Positions 1-8,943 of a DNA stretch of 64,000 nucleotides are shown here, in pieces. A program made the translations under genes and the position numbers. The first letter of the stretch is position 1, and each line of letters begins with the position of its first letter. This stretch comes from MPNP01 sp026710155 (GTDB lineage Bacteria > Pseudomonadota > Alphaproteobacteria > Rhodobacterales > Rhodobacteraceae). The notes beneath the pieces were generated by a model, which ran no database searches, was not told the origin of the DNA, and was given only the letters and a program-made list of their open reading frames with translations. The stretch is taken from NCBI GenBank assembly GCA_965200885.1, contig OZ241737.1, positions 992,001-1,056,000 on the forward strand. The letters are read 5' to 3'.

Positions 1-14
1 TGTTTTGTGCGAAA

Positions 15-3000
15 TCATGCTTCATGTTTTTCCCTCTGGATCATCTTTCTTGTGCGGTTCATTTGTCTAAGTTCCATGTTCAACCCAAGGCCTCTGACTT
101 CCTTGACCAAAACATTGAAACTTTCCGGTATGCCTGATTCAAACTCGTTTTCACCCTTGACGATGGCTTCATAAACCTTCGTTCGTCCGGTGACATCATC
201 GGCCTTGACCGTCAGGATTTCCTGCAGCACATGGGCAGCCCCATATGCCTCAAGAGCCCAGACCTCCATTTCACCAAATCGTTGACCTCCAAACTGGGCC
301 TTGCCACCCAATGGCTGCTGGGTTACCAGACTGTATGGTCCAGTTGACCGGGCATGGATTTTGTCATCCACAAGGTGATGGAGTTTGAGCATGTACTTGA
401 TGCCAACGGTTACGGGTCTGGCAAACTTTTCACCGGTAATGCCGTCATAGAGTTCGGATTGTCCCGATTTATCAAAGCCGGCTCTTTCCAGGGCATCATC
501 TATATCAAGTTCCTTGGCCCCATCAAACACCGGTGTTGCTATTGGAACTCCATCGGACACAACCCTGGCCGACGCAATCAATTCCTGATCATTGAGGTTG
601 GCCAATTTGGAATTGTAGACTTCAGGACCATAAGCATATTCCATGGCTGATTTGATTTTTTTGATACTGGCGGGGTCATCCTGATTGCTATCGTGATATT
701 TAAGCGATTCATCAATGACCTTGCCCAGGCCCCTCGATGCCCAACCCATATGGGTTTCAAGAATCTGGCCCACATTCATCCTGGAGGGAACCCCCAATGG
801 ATTGAGGACAATATCGACTGGCGTTCCATCCTCAAGGAAAGGCATGTCCTCCATGGGCACAACCTTGGAAACAACCCCCTTGTTACCGTGCCGGCCGGCC
901 ATCTTGTCACCGGATTGGAGTTTCCGCTTGACGGCGACAAAGACCTTGACGACCTTGAGAACACCAGGTGAAAGATCGTCACCTCGCCGGACCTTGGCCA
1001 CCTTGTCTTCGTATCTTTGCTCCAACGCCTTTAGCTGAAGCTGGTATTGTTTCTCAAGCCCTTCGCGGTTCTTGGAGGTTTCCTCATCATCAAGAGCCAA
1101 CTTCCACCATTTGAACTGTTCCATCTGGCCAAGCAATTCCTCGGTAATGATATCTCCCTTATTGAAGGGTTTGGGACCCTTGGCAACAACCTTGCCGATG
1201 ATCAGACTGTGCAACCTCTCAAAAATGGTTCGCCTCAGAATGGCCTTCTCATCCTCATGATCCCTGGTAAGCCTGTTTATCGCCTCTCGTTCAATCTGAA
1301 TCGTCCGCTCGTCTTTCTCAATTCCATGTCGATTGAAAACCCTGACTTCCACAACCGTACCAAAATCGCCTGGAGGCAGTTTCAGGGAGGTATCCCGAAC
1401 ATCTGATGCCTTTTCACCAAAAATGGCCCGCAAGAGCTTTTCCTCCGGTGTGATAGGGGTCTCACCCTTGGGGGTAATTTTACCGACAAGAATGTCACCA
1501 CCCTTGACCTCGGCACCGACATAGATGATTCCGGCCTCATCGAGATTCCGCAGGGATTCCTCACCAACATTGGGAATATCTCTGGTTATTTCCTCCGGAC
1601 CCAGTTTGGTATCCCGAGCCAAAACGGAAAATTCCTCGATGTGAACCGAAGTGAACACATCATCCTTGACGATCCGTTCGGATACAAGGATGGAATCCTC
1701 AAAGTTATAGCCATTCCAGGGCATGAAGGCAACCAGCACGTTTCGGCCCAGAGCCAATTCACCCAAATCGGTGGAGGGACCATCGGCAATGACATCCCCC
1801 TTCAGGACATAGTCCCCCACGTTGACCAGAGGTTTCTGGTTAATGCAGGTGTTCTGGTTGGAACGCTGGAATTTCCTCAAGCGGTAGGTATCAACTCCCG
1901 GATCGGTCGGATCTTCGGCTACGGCGTTGATGACAATCCTGGTTGCATCGACCTGGTCGACAATTCCTTCCCGCTTGGCAACAATGGAGGCACCTGAATC
2001 AACAGCCACCTTTCCCTCAATACCGGTACCAACAAAGGGTGCCTCGGCATTCAACAGTGGAACAGCCTGACGCTGCATATTGGAACCCATCAGGGCCCGG
2101 TTGGCATCATCGTTTTCAAGGAAGGGTATCAATGAGGCAGCAACCGATACAAGTTGCATGGGAGATACGTCAATCATGTTGACGGTCTCCTTGAGACTCA
2201 TCTTGAATTCGCCATCTATTCTGGTGGAAACCAGATCATTTATAAAATGATTTTCATCATCCAGCCTGGCATTGGCTTGTGCAATGATCTTATGGGATTC
2301 ATCCGTAGCGGAAACATATTCATAATCGTTGGTAACCTGGCCATCCTTAACGACTCGATAGGGTGTTTCAAGGAAGCCGTACTTGTTGACCTTGGAATAG
2401 GAAGCCAAGGAGTTGATCAGTCCGATATTCTGACCCTCGGGTGTTTCCACCGGACAGATCCGCCCATAATGTGTGGGATGCACATCCCGTACCTCAAAAC
2501 CGGCCCGTTCCCTGGTAAGACCGCCAGGACCCAAGGCTGAAAGTCGCCTTTTGTGGGTGATCTCCGAAAGGGGATTGGTCTGATCCATAAACTGGGACAG
2601 TTGCGATGATCCAAAAAATTCCCTTATGGCTCCCGAAAGCGGTCGAGGGTTGACAAGGTCCTGGGGTATCTTTTTGTCAATTTCAACCGAACCCATCCGT
2701 TCGCGAATGGCTCTTTCCATTCGTATCAGGCCAATGCGGCACTGATTCTCCATGAGTTCACCGACAGATCTTACCCGCCTGTTGCCCAAATGGTCAATAT
2801 CATCTATTTGACCCTTGCCATCACGTAGATCCACCAATCTTCTCAAACAGGCAATGATGTCATTCTTTTGAAGAGTTCGAACATTTTCTTTTTCATCAAG
2901 ATTCAACCGCATGTTCAGCTTTGCTCGACCGACCGCTGACAGGTCATATCGTTCGGAATCACTAAAAAGTTGATCAAAGAGCGCTTCGGCATTTTCAGGT

Positions 3001-5252
3001 GTTGGCGGCTCGCCGGGGCGGAGGGAACGGTAGATTTCCAGAAGCCCTGACTTGCGGTCATGACATTTGTCCAGGAACATGGTGTTCCGGATGTAGGGAC
3101 CTACGGATAAGTGATCTATTTCCAGCAGTGACAATTCTTCAAAACCCTCATCAAGCAGGATACGAAGCAATCCTTCGGAGGGATTTCCATTCTCATCGAA
3201 TTTGCAGGACAGTTCATCACCGGCTTCAGCCAACACGATGCCAGTTTCCTCGTTGATCATGTCCTTGCCGATATATCGATCCGTGATGCGGTCGCTGGCA
3301 ACCGCAACTTCGAGCTTTCTAGCCTGTTCTTCAAATCCCTTGACCATTTTTCTGGTAATGCGGGATCCAATCGGCACAACGACCTCACCGGTTTCACTGT
3401 CAAGAATATCATCCTCGACATTAACCCCGATCTTTGCCTGATAGGTAAAATCGGTTACCCACTTCAATTCCTCCGGAATGAAGCTCACCACCGTTTCGCC
3501 CTGATTGGTACCAAGTTTGATCGGGACACTGTAACCCCCAATCAGGGTTCCATCCTCGCTACTGGCAGGAATATCCGGGGTTTGGTCCGTTTCCTCACTC
3601 TTCAGCCTGTCGGCTTTTCGCTTGATCGTTTCCTCAAGTTCAACGAGTCCATACAAGAGTTCGTCGACATTGAGTTCGAACTTGTTGTTGTCCAGATGAA
3701 TGCCCAGTTCCTTGGAGACAACCAGATTGACTTCACTGCCGATACGATTGGAAACCATGCCCGAACCGGCAGTGTAGATATTGAAAGTCGGTACCCTGAA
3801 GCGCCAGACTTTCTTGAGCATGGTTACCAGCAGTTTACGACCTCCATCGGAAAATTCGCTGGCTAAACTGTCGGTACCCACCAACTCCATACCGGGCAAC
3901 TTCTTTTTGATGGAATTTTTTTCACTCTTGGAGGCCAGGGAATCATTGTAGACATAGAGGTTGATCTCTTCGGTGGAGGGTTCTTCCTTTTTCCTCGGGG
4001 CAAAATAGGTCAGTATCTGATTCAAAGGTATCAAAAGGGACCAACCCTCAAGTTCCTGGATAGTCTTGTATTTTGCAGGGGTCAATTTAACTCCTGCCTT
4101 GGCCAGTACTTCATCGGTATGATAATTTACAATGTTGAAGTTTGGTGTGATCCTTTGCCACCTTTGGGGATTGAGGTCCTCGATGAGATAGTGACCACCG
4201 GGACTTACTTTCCGACTTTTGGGAGTTGACTGCTGCCGAAAGTTGCTTTCAAGGTACTCAAGGTAATCCTCATCGGCTTCATCAGCTTCACCGGCCCTTT
4301 CCAGAGCAGTGGAGAGGTTTCCCTGATCGAGGCTGTCATGCATGATCGTGAGTTTGGCACCATCAAATTCATCACTCAACTTTTTAAGTCGATAGGTTGA
4401 AATCTTTTCACCGGCAGGAGCAACGATTTCCCCTGTTTCAGGTGAAATCAGATCGTAATTGGGAACGACATTGCGCCAATTGTCCTTTTGGAAGGTAAAT
4501 TCCCAGGCTGCGGGTTTTCTCCGCAATCTGAAACTGGTGGAATCATAGAAGGACTCCATGATGCTTTCCTGGTCCATGCCAAGGGCAAAGAGAAGGGTTG
4601 AAACGGGAAGTCTCCTCTTGCGGTCAACCCGTGCATTGATCAACTCCAATTCACCGAGTGCCTTGTCTTTTTTCAAGCCGAACTCAAACTCAATCCAGGA
4701 ACCTCTTCCGGGAAGAATCTGACAGGTGTAAAGGCGTTTGCCGGTTGCATGGGTAGTGTAATTGAAAAAGACCCCGGGGGAGCGGTGCATCTGAGAAACA
4801 ACGACCCGTTCGGTGCCATTTACAATAAAGGTTCCATTGTCGGTCATGAGGGGGATATCGCCCATGTAAACCTTTTGTTCCTTACTGTTTCGGAAGGTTT
4901 GGTTGCCGGTTTCATTGTCAACATCATAAATGTTCAGAAGGAGTTTGACCTTCAATGCACCGGCATAGGTCATGTCCCTTTGCTGACATTCCTCGACATC
5001 AAACTTGGATTCTTCGATTTCGTAACCCTCAAAATACATTTCGGTCATCCCGGAAGCATCCCTGATCGGAAATACAGATTGGAACACTCCCTGAAGCCCC
5101 ATACCATCTGTGTGCTCTGCTCCGTCACCAGAATTCAGGAACAGGTCATAGGATTGTTTCTGAATCTCAATCAGATTTGGGAGAGGGGCGACGGCGTTGA
5201 TTTTTTGGTAGGATCTTCGGTATCGGTTGCCACTAGACTTCATCTGCTTCAT
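15..5252 (-). CDS. rpoB: RNA polymerase beta subunit with expanded N-terminal half
   Basis: Catalytic beta subunit of core RNA polymerase. The conserved landmarks are in order: the rifampicin pocket near residues 880-905 (SQLSQFMDQTNPLSEITHKR, serine kept in RRLSALGPGG), the KMAGRHGNKG catalytic segment near 1450, and the C-terminal FGGQRFGEMEVWALEAYGA block. At 1745 aa it is far longer than E. coli beta (1342 aa). The extra length lies between ALGMDQESI (about residue 222) and GPYIRNT (about 718), an interval of about 495 residues against about 145 in E. coli. Four related segments recur there, near 265, 371, 489 and 611, each with a Tyr/Phe-Asp/Asn start and a GE(V/I)-x-AG-like turn. It is the last gene of the secE-to-rpoB block, and rpoC would follow outside the window. 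No frameshift is visible. Identity is certain; the reading of the expansion as module duplication is inference. Confidence 0.98.
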   Translation of the reverse strand: MKQMKSSGNRYRRSYQKINAVAPLPNLIEIQKQSYDLFLNSGDGAEHTDGMGLQGVFQSVFPIRDASGMTEMYFEGYEIEESKFDVEECQQRDMTYAGALKVKLLLNIYDVDNETGNQTFRNSKEQKVYMGDIPLMTDNGTFIVNGTERVVVSQMHRSPGVFFNYTTHATGKRLYTCQILPGRGSWIEFEFGLKKDKALGELELINARVDRKRRLPVSTLLFALGMDQESIMESFYDSTSFRLRRKPAAWEFTFQKDNWRNVVPNYDLISPETGEIVAPAGEKISTYRLKKLSDEFDGAKLTIMHDSLDQGNLSTALERAGEADEADEDYLEYLESNFRQQSTPKSRKVSPGGHYLIEDLNPQRWQRITPNFNIVNYHTDEVLAKAGVKLTPAKYKTIQELEGWSLLIPLNQILTYFAPRKKEEPSTEEINLYVYNDSLASKSEKNSIKKKLPGMELVGTDSLASEFSDGGRKLLVTMLKKVWRFRVPTFNIYTAGSGMVSNRIGSEVNLVVSKELGIHLDNNKFELNVDELLYGLVELEETIKRKADRLKSEETDQTPDIPASSEDGTLIGGYSVPIKLGTNQGETVVSFIPEELKWVTDFTYQAKIGVNVEDDILDSETGEVVVPIGSRITRKMVKGFEEQARKLEVAVASDRITDRYIGKDMINEETGIVLAEAGDELSCKFDENGNPSEGLLRILLDEGFEELSLLEIDHLSVGPYIRNTMFLDKCHDRKSGLLEIYRSLRPGEPPTPENAEALFDQLFSDSERYDLSAVGRAKLNMRLNLDEKENVRTLQKNDIIACLRRLVDLRDGKGQIDDIDHLGNRRVRSVGELMENQCRIGLIRMERAIRERMGSVEIDKKIPQDLVNPRPLSGAIREFFGSSQLSQFMDQTNPLSEITHKRRLSALGPGGLTRERAGFEVRDVHPTHYGRICPVETPEGQNIGLINSLASYSKVNKYGFLETPYRVVKDGQVTNDYEYVSATDESHKIIAQANARLDDENHFINDLVSTRIDGEFKMSLKETVNMIDVSPMQLVSVAASLIPFLENDDANRALMGSNMQRQAVPLLNAEAPFVGTGIEGKVAVDSGASIVAKREGIVDQVDATRIVINAVAEDPTDPGVDTYRLRKFQRSNQNTCINQKPLVNVGDYVLKGDVIADGPSTDLGELALGRNVLVAFMPWNGYNFEDSILVSERIVKDDVFTSVHIEEFSVLARDTKLGPEEITRDIPNVGEESLRNLDEAGIIYVGAEVKGGDILVGKITPKGETPITPEEKLLRAIFGEKASDVRDTSLKLPPGDFGTVVEVRVFNRHGIEKDERTIQIEREAINRLTRDHEDEKAILRRTIFERLHSLIIGKVVAKGPKPFNKGDIITEELLGQMEQFKWWKLALDDEETSKNREGLEKQYQLQLKALEQRYEDKVAKVRRGDDLSPGVLKVVKVFVAVKRKLQSGDKMAGRHGNKGVVSKVVPMEDMPFLEDGTPVDIVLNPLGVPSRMNVGQILETHMGWASRGLGKVIDESLKYHDSNQDDPASIKKIKSAMEYAYGPEVYNSKLANLNDQELIASARVVSDGVPIATPVFDGAKELDIDDALERAGFDKSGQSELYDGITGEKFARPVTVGIKYMLKLHHLVDDKIHARSTGPYSLVTQQPLGGKAQFGGQRFGEMEVWALEAYGAAHVLQEILTVKADDVTGRTKVYEAIVKGENEFESGIPESFNVLVKEVRGLGLNMELRQMNRTRKMIQREKHEA

Positions 5253-5445
5253 TGAGTTTACCCTTAAATATGATCTGCAAATTTAAAATATGCTCGGAAC
5301 CAACCAATTCCTTACTGAAACTGTGTTGATTTTCATGTGCAATCCTGTTTTCACCAATCGGTCTTTTGACTTCTCGATTTTCTGCTGAGAACCATGAGGC
5401 ATGGCACTCAGCAAACTGTTTGTTCGTTATCCGATTGAATACGGA

Positions 5446-5832
5446 TTATTTTATTTCTGCCACAGCTCCCGCTGCTTCGATTTTGGCCTTGATTTCTTCA
5501 GCCTCTTCCTTGGAAACACCTTCTTTCAATGGTTTGCTTCCTTCTTCAACAAGGGCTTTGGCCTCTTTAAGTCCCAAGCCGGTTATGGCTCGAACTTCCT
5601 TGATGACTGCAATTTTTTGACCACCCACATCCTGCAGGAATACATCAAATTCAGTCTTTTCCTCCTCTTGGGCAGGCCCATCTCCGGCTTCGGCCGGACC
5701 GCCAGCAACAACCACGGCACCACCAGTTGCTGGTTCAATACCATATTTGTCCTTGAGAATTGTTTTCAACTGTTGTGCTTCCATGAGGGTAAGTCCAACA
5801 ATCTGTTCGGCTAGTTTATCTAGATCAGTCAT
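5446..5832 (-). CDS. rplL: 50S ribosomal protein L7/L12
   Basis: Stalk protein of the large ribosomal subunit that recruits translation GTPases. It has the helical N-terminal dimerisation region (LDKLAEQIVGLTLMEAQQL), an Ala/Gly/Glu-rich hinge, and the C-terminal domain with EFDVFLQDVGGQKIAVIKEV and GLGLKEAKALVE. I place the start at ATG 5832 (MTDLDK, 128 aa). A GTG lies four codons further upstream at 5844, but the purine-rich AAAGAAG abuts that GTG and sits at a better distance from the ATG. It lies 63 bp downstream of rplJ, as in the usual rplJL unit, and 193 bp before rpoB. Confidence 0.97.
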   Translation of the reverse strand: MTDLDKLAEQIVGLTLMEAQQLKTILKDKYGIEPATGGAVVVAGGPAEAGDGPAQEEEKTEFDVFLQDVGGQKIAVIKEVRAITGLGLKEAKALVEEGSKPLKEGVSKEEAEEIKAKIEAAGAVAEIK

Positions 5833-5895
5833 TTTAGATTCCACTTCTTTAATTGTGTCTCAGTGCATGTTAAAGTCTTCCACATACGCGAGTGC

Positions 5896-6411
5896 CTATG
5901 CAGCTTCCCTCTCTTCCAATGTTGTCAGCACGGAAGCAAGGGACGAAGCAGGTGCGCCAATTGCACCCAGCAAGGTTGCTCCCGGGGATCCAATAGACGA
6001 TACCACCGACGCAATCAGATCCTCTTTTGACGGCATGTTCGCCACCGCCTCGATTCCCTTGGGATCAAGGATGGAAGAACCGACTGCACCTCCAAGAACG
6101 ACAAAGTTCTTGTTATTGGAAGCAAAGTCTTTTGAAACCTTGGAAGCCGCCGTTGGATCTTCCGAGTAAGCAAGAAGGGTCATTCCAGTCAGAAGTGAGC
6201 CAACCTTTTCACACGGGGATCCCTGCAGGGCTATTTTTGACAACCTGTTCTTGGCAACACGGACAAAACCGCCGGCTTCACGCATCAGAGAACGGAGATT
6301 TTCCATTTCTGGCACGGTCATGCCTTCGTATTTGGCAACTACCACCACACCTGAGCTCTCGAAGATTTGGCCGATTTCGGCGACCACTTTTTCCTTTCGG
6401 GCTCTATCCAC
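5896..6411 (-). CDS. rplJ: 50S ribosomal protein L10
   Basis: L10 anchors the L7/L12 stalk to 23S rRNA and, as the L10-L12 complex, represses its own mRNA. The protein begins VDRARKEKVVAEIGQIFES, continues GVVVVAKYEGMTVPEM and MREAGGFVRVAKNRL, and ends in the Ala/Ser-rich helix that binds L12 dimers. The open frame extends to 6516, but the added N-terminal residues do not resemble L10. A GTG at 6411 preceded by GGAG at 8-nt spacing fits the family start and gives 171 aa, the normal length. Preceded by an L10-leader structure and followed by rplL. Confidence 0.96.
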   Translation of the reverse strand: MDRARKEKVVAEIGQIFESSGVVVVAKYEGMTVPEMENLRSLMREAGGFVRVAKNRLSKIALQGSPCEKVGSLLTGMTLLAYSEDPTAASKVSKDFASNNKNFVVLGGAVGSSILDPKGIEAVANMPSKEDLIASVVSSIGSPGATLLGAIGAPASSLASVLTTLEEREAA

Positions 6412-6545
6412 AGGTTTGCTCCAAGTTTGGAAAGAAAAAATCTTTCCGGTTAAAGTTGACCGAGCAATGCTCGATGATTTAGTCCTTGACTTCCAGGAAC
6501 CAACAGTTTCCTTCACGCCGAAACACGCGAAGTGAATCCATTTTT

Positions 6546-6640
6546 TCCCATCTCAGGCAGGATTTGCATGCGTCGTTTCCTCAGCACAACCCACCGTCTC
6601 GGACGGTAAGCACGGATACAAGCACCCGTGATCTCAGGCC
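6546..6640 (-). promoter_or_regulatory. L10 (rplJL) mRNA leader
   Basis: In the rplA-rplJ gap, read on the minus strand, the segment contains ACCGTCCGAGACGGTGGG and, about 30 nt later, CCTGCCTGAGATGGG. These match my recollection of the conserved halves of the ribosomal protein L10 leader, in which a kink-turn stem binds the L10-L12 complex and represses translation of rplJL. The outer boundaries are estimates. Confidence 0.7.
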
Positions 6641-6665
6641 TTGATCATAAGACCAAAGAATTTCT

Positions 6666-7364
6666 TTAATTTCCCCCGGCGGAAGCGATTTCAACTTCCA
6701 CCCCGGGCCCCATGGTGGAGCTGAGGGAAATGCGTTTGACATATTTTCCCTTGGCACCGGCAGGTTTTGCCCTGTTTACGGCACCAACAAAGGCAATTAC
6801 ATTTTCTACCAGTTGTTCTTCATTGAATGACGCCTTGCCAATTCCAGCATGAACGATGCCGGTTTTATCGACACGAAACTGAATTTCGCCTCCCTTGGCA
6901 TTGGAGATGGCTTCCTTGAGGTTGGGAGTAACCGTTCCAACCCGGGGGTTGGGCATCAGGTTGCGAGGTCCCAGTATCTTACCCAGACGACCGACCAGCG
7001 GCATCATGTCAGGGGTTGCTATACAACGGTCAAAATCAATATTGCCACCCTGAATGGCTTCCATCAGATCTTCAGCACCCACAACATCGGCGCCGGCCTC
7101 CTTGGCTTCCTCGGCCTTTTGATCTCTGGCAAAGACGGCAATCCTTATCTTTTTGCCTGTACCATTTGGCAGATTGACGGTTCCCCGAACCATTTGGTCC
7201 GCGTGACGGGGATCAACGCTGAGATTGATGGCAATTTCCAAAGTTTCGTCAAACTTGGCCGTAGCACCTTCCCGAACGAGCCTAACTGCATCCTGGACTG
7301 AATTGGCCTGAAGACCGGTTATCTTTTTCCGGGCCTCCCTTATACGTTTTCCAGTACGAGCCAT
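6666..7364 (-). CDS. rplA: 50S ribosomal protein L1
   Basis: L1 forms the mobile stalk near the ribosomal E site. The 232-aa product has family hallmarks: GKRIREA at the N-terminus, VDPRHADQMVRGTVNLPNGT, the LGKILGPRNLMPNP block, and C-terminal YVKRISLSSTMGPGV. Length and start (ATG, MARTGKR) are standard. It starts 3 nt after the rplK stop, so the two are translationally close. The L10 leader follows it. Confidence 0.98.
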   Translation of the reverse strand: MARTGKRIREARKKITGLQANSVQDAVRLVREGATAKFDETLEIAINLSVDPRHADQMVRGTVNLPNGTGKKIRIAVFARDQKAEEAKEAGADVVGAEDLMEAIQGGNIDFDRCIATPDMMPLVGRLGKILGPRNLMPNPRVGTVTPNLKEAISNAKGGEIQFRVDKTGIVHAGIGKASFNEEQLVENVIAFVGAVNRAKPAGAKGKYVKRISLSSTMGPGVEVEIASAGGN

Positions 7365-7367
7365 TTG

Positions 7368-7796
7368 TTAGCCTTTCACTTCGATACCAAGGGATTTAGC
7401 TGATCCCATGATAATATTCATTGCACCTTCAACTGAGACGGCATTCAAATCCTTCATTTTCAACTCTGCAATTTCCCTGAGTTGCTTGGTCGTAATTGAT
7501 CCAATGGTTTCCCTGCCGGGAGTATTTGCACCCGAATCAAGATTGGCAGCCTTTTTCAGATAATATGAGGCTGGAGAAGTCTTGATCTGGATGGACAGTG
7601 ATTTGTCCTGATAATACGAAATTATGGTAGGACAGGGTGTACCCGGTTCCAAATCCGCTGTCTGGGCATTGAAAGACTTGCAGAAGGCCATGATGTTCAA
7701 GCCTCGCTGACCCAGCACCGGTCCAACGGGTGGTGCCGGCGAGGCTTTGCCGGCAGGCACCTGGATTTTGATTTGACCTGCTAATTTTTTTGCCAT
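7368..7796 (-). CDS. rplK: 50S ribosomal protein L11
   Basis: L11 binds the GTPase-associated centre of 23S rRNA. The 142-aa protein starts MAKKLAGQIKIQVPAGKA and carries APPVGPVLGQRGLNIMAFCK in the N-terminal domain and GTARSMGI-like GSAKSLGIEVKG at the C-terminus. It lies 19 nt after nusG and 3 nt before rplA. Confidence 0.98.
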   Translation of the reverse strand: MAKKLAGQIKIQVPAGKASPAPPVGPVLGQRGLNIMAFCKSFNAQTADLEPGTPCPTIISYYQDKSLSIQIKTSPASYYLKKAANLDSGANTPGRETIGSITTKQLREIAELKMKDLNAVSVEGAMNIIMGSAKSLGIEVKG

Positions 7797-7815
7797 GGTG
7801 ATACTCTAAATTAAA

Positions 7816-8349
7816 TTAATTATCCTTGGTTACCTGATCAAAGCTCAGTTCAGTCTGCGTAACCCGACCGAAAATTGACACACCGATAATGACTCTGGAA
7901 TTGTCATTGTCAACATCCTCAACCATTCCGTTCCAGCCTTCAAACGGTCCATCCGTCACCAAAACCTTGTCTCCCACTTCAAAGGTAATCAGGGCCCTAG
8001 GCTGAATTTGTCCCTCGCTGGCCCGGTTAAGTATGTCATTGACCTCGTTTTCATTGAGGGCGGATGGATTTCCACGTGGTCCCAGAAACCCTGCCACACG
8101 GTTGATTTCATTGATGAGATGGTAGGCTTCATCCGACATTTCCATCCTGATCAGGACATAGCCCGGCATGAATCTTCGTTCACGCTCCGCCCTTTTGCCC
8201 CGCCGAATTTCGACAACATTTTCGACCGGGACCACAATTTCCTGAATGGAATCGGCCAAGCCGGCTTTTTCGGCATTTGCCCTGATTGTTTCAGCAATCT
8301 TCTTTTCATAGTTTGAGGCTACGCTTATTGAATACCAACGGAGTGTCAC
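7816..8349 (-). CDS. nusG: transcription elongation and termination factor NusG
   Basis: NusG binds RNA polymerase through its N-terminal NGN domain and couples it to Rho or the ribosome through a C-terminal KOW domain. The NGN domain runs from RWYSISVASNYEKKIAE to about residue 110 and includes RFMPGYVLIRM. The KOW domain has FEVGDKVLVTDGPFEGWNG. The 177-aa length is normal. The start is a GTG at 8349, chosen because MTLRWYS aligns with the family N-terminus. It is separated from secE by 165 bp holding a terminator-like hairpin, so nusG-rplKA may be partly uncoupled from secE. Confidence 0.97.
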   Translation of the reverse strand: MTLRWYSISVASNYEKKIAETIRANAEKAGLADSIQEIVVPVENVVEIRRGKRAERERRFMPGYVLIRMEMSDEAYHLINEINRVAGFLGPRGNPSALNENEVNDILNRASEGQIQPRALITFEVGDKVLVTDGPFEGWNGMVEDVDNDNSRVIIGVSIFGRVTQTELSFDQVTKDN

Positions 8350-8398
8350 GGGATTTTTCTTTCTTGAGTATTGCCTAATGGTTATTCAACGTTACAAG

Positions 8399-8440
8399 CA
8401 AAAAAAGACGCACCTTGCGAGGATGCGCTTATTTTTTTTC
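8399..8440. terminator. terminator-like hairpin between secE and nusG
   Basis: A GC-rich imperfect stem (GACGCACC / GGATGCGC with a short loop) is flanked by A-runs on one side and T-runs on the other, so it could work as an intrinsic terminator in either direction. On the minus strand it lies after secE and before nusG, where it may act as a partial terminator or attenuator. Stem stability was judged by eye. Confidence 0.5.
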
Positions 8441-8514
8441 AGCGGGACGATTCCCATATAGAATTATATTTACAAAGTCAAGAGAAAAAAACAAACCAAT
8501 CAATTCATTTTCTA

Positions 8515-8712
8515 TCAAAACAATCCCAGCAATCCCGTCAAACCCAAACGAATGACCTGATCCACCAGGAAAAAAAACAAGGAAGCAACGGTAGCCATAA
8601 GGAATACCATTCCGGTCGTAACCAGCAAATCACGTCGACTGGTCCAGACAATTTTCGAAACCTCGGTTCTAACCTGTTGAGCAAACAGGAGGATAGATTT
8701 AATAAAGGCCAT
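8515..8712 (-). CDS. secE: preprotein translocase subunit SecE
   Basis: Small essential subunit of the SecYEG channel in the inner membrane. The family core is visible as VRTEVSKIVWTSRRDLLVTT followed by one hydrophobic membrane helix. The ATG at 8712 (MAFIKSILLF) is preceded by GAGG at 9-nt spacing and gives 65 aa, the usual size for single-helix SecE. A longer frame from 8745 lacks such support. It opens the block leading to rpoB. No tRNA-Trp gene, often found just upstream in alphaproteobacteria, was recognised here. Confidence 0.93.
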   Translation of the reverse strand: MAFIKSILLFAQQVRTEVSKIVWTSRRDLLVTTGMVFLMATVASLFFFLVDQVIRLGLTGLLGLF

Positions 8713-8943
8713 TCTATAATCCTCATAATTTTCGGGAATAATCATGTAATATTACAGGATTACTTCTTCAAGTTTTAGGGATTCTACCGATATTGGGTGA
8801 AGAATACGCAAGATAGCGCTAAAGAATCAAAATTCAATACAGGGTGGCTAATTTTTACAGGCATTACAAAATGCCATTTGATAAATTAATTTAAGAGTAA
8901 ATTCACCCAATTCTACAAGAGGAAGTTTATTTCAGGTAAAACC

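Noticed and set aside
4749..5255. 168-aa plus-strand frame opposite the rpoB 5' end, and other long antisense frames in rpoB
   Set aside because: They mirror conserved RpoB codons on the other strand and show no protein family or ribosome site.
8746..8943. tRNA-Trp gene upstream of secE
   Set aside because: Looked for on both strands because it is common there; no cloverleaf arms or T-loop GTTCRA motif could be found.
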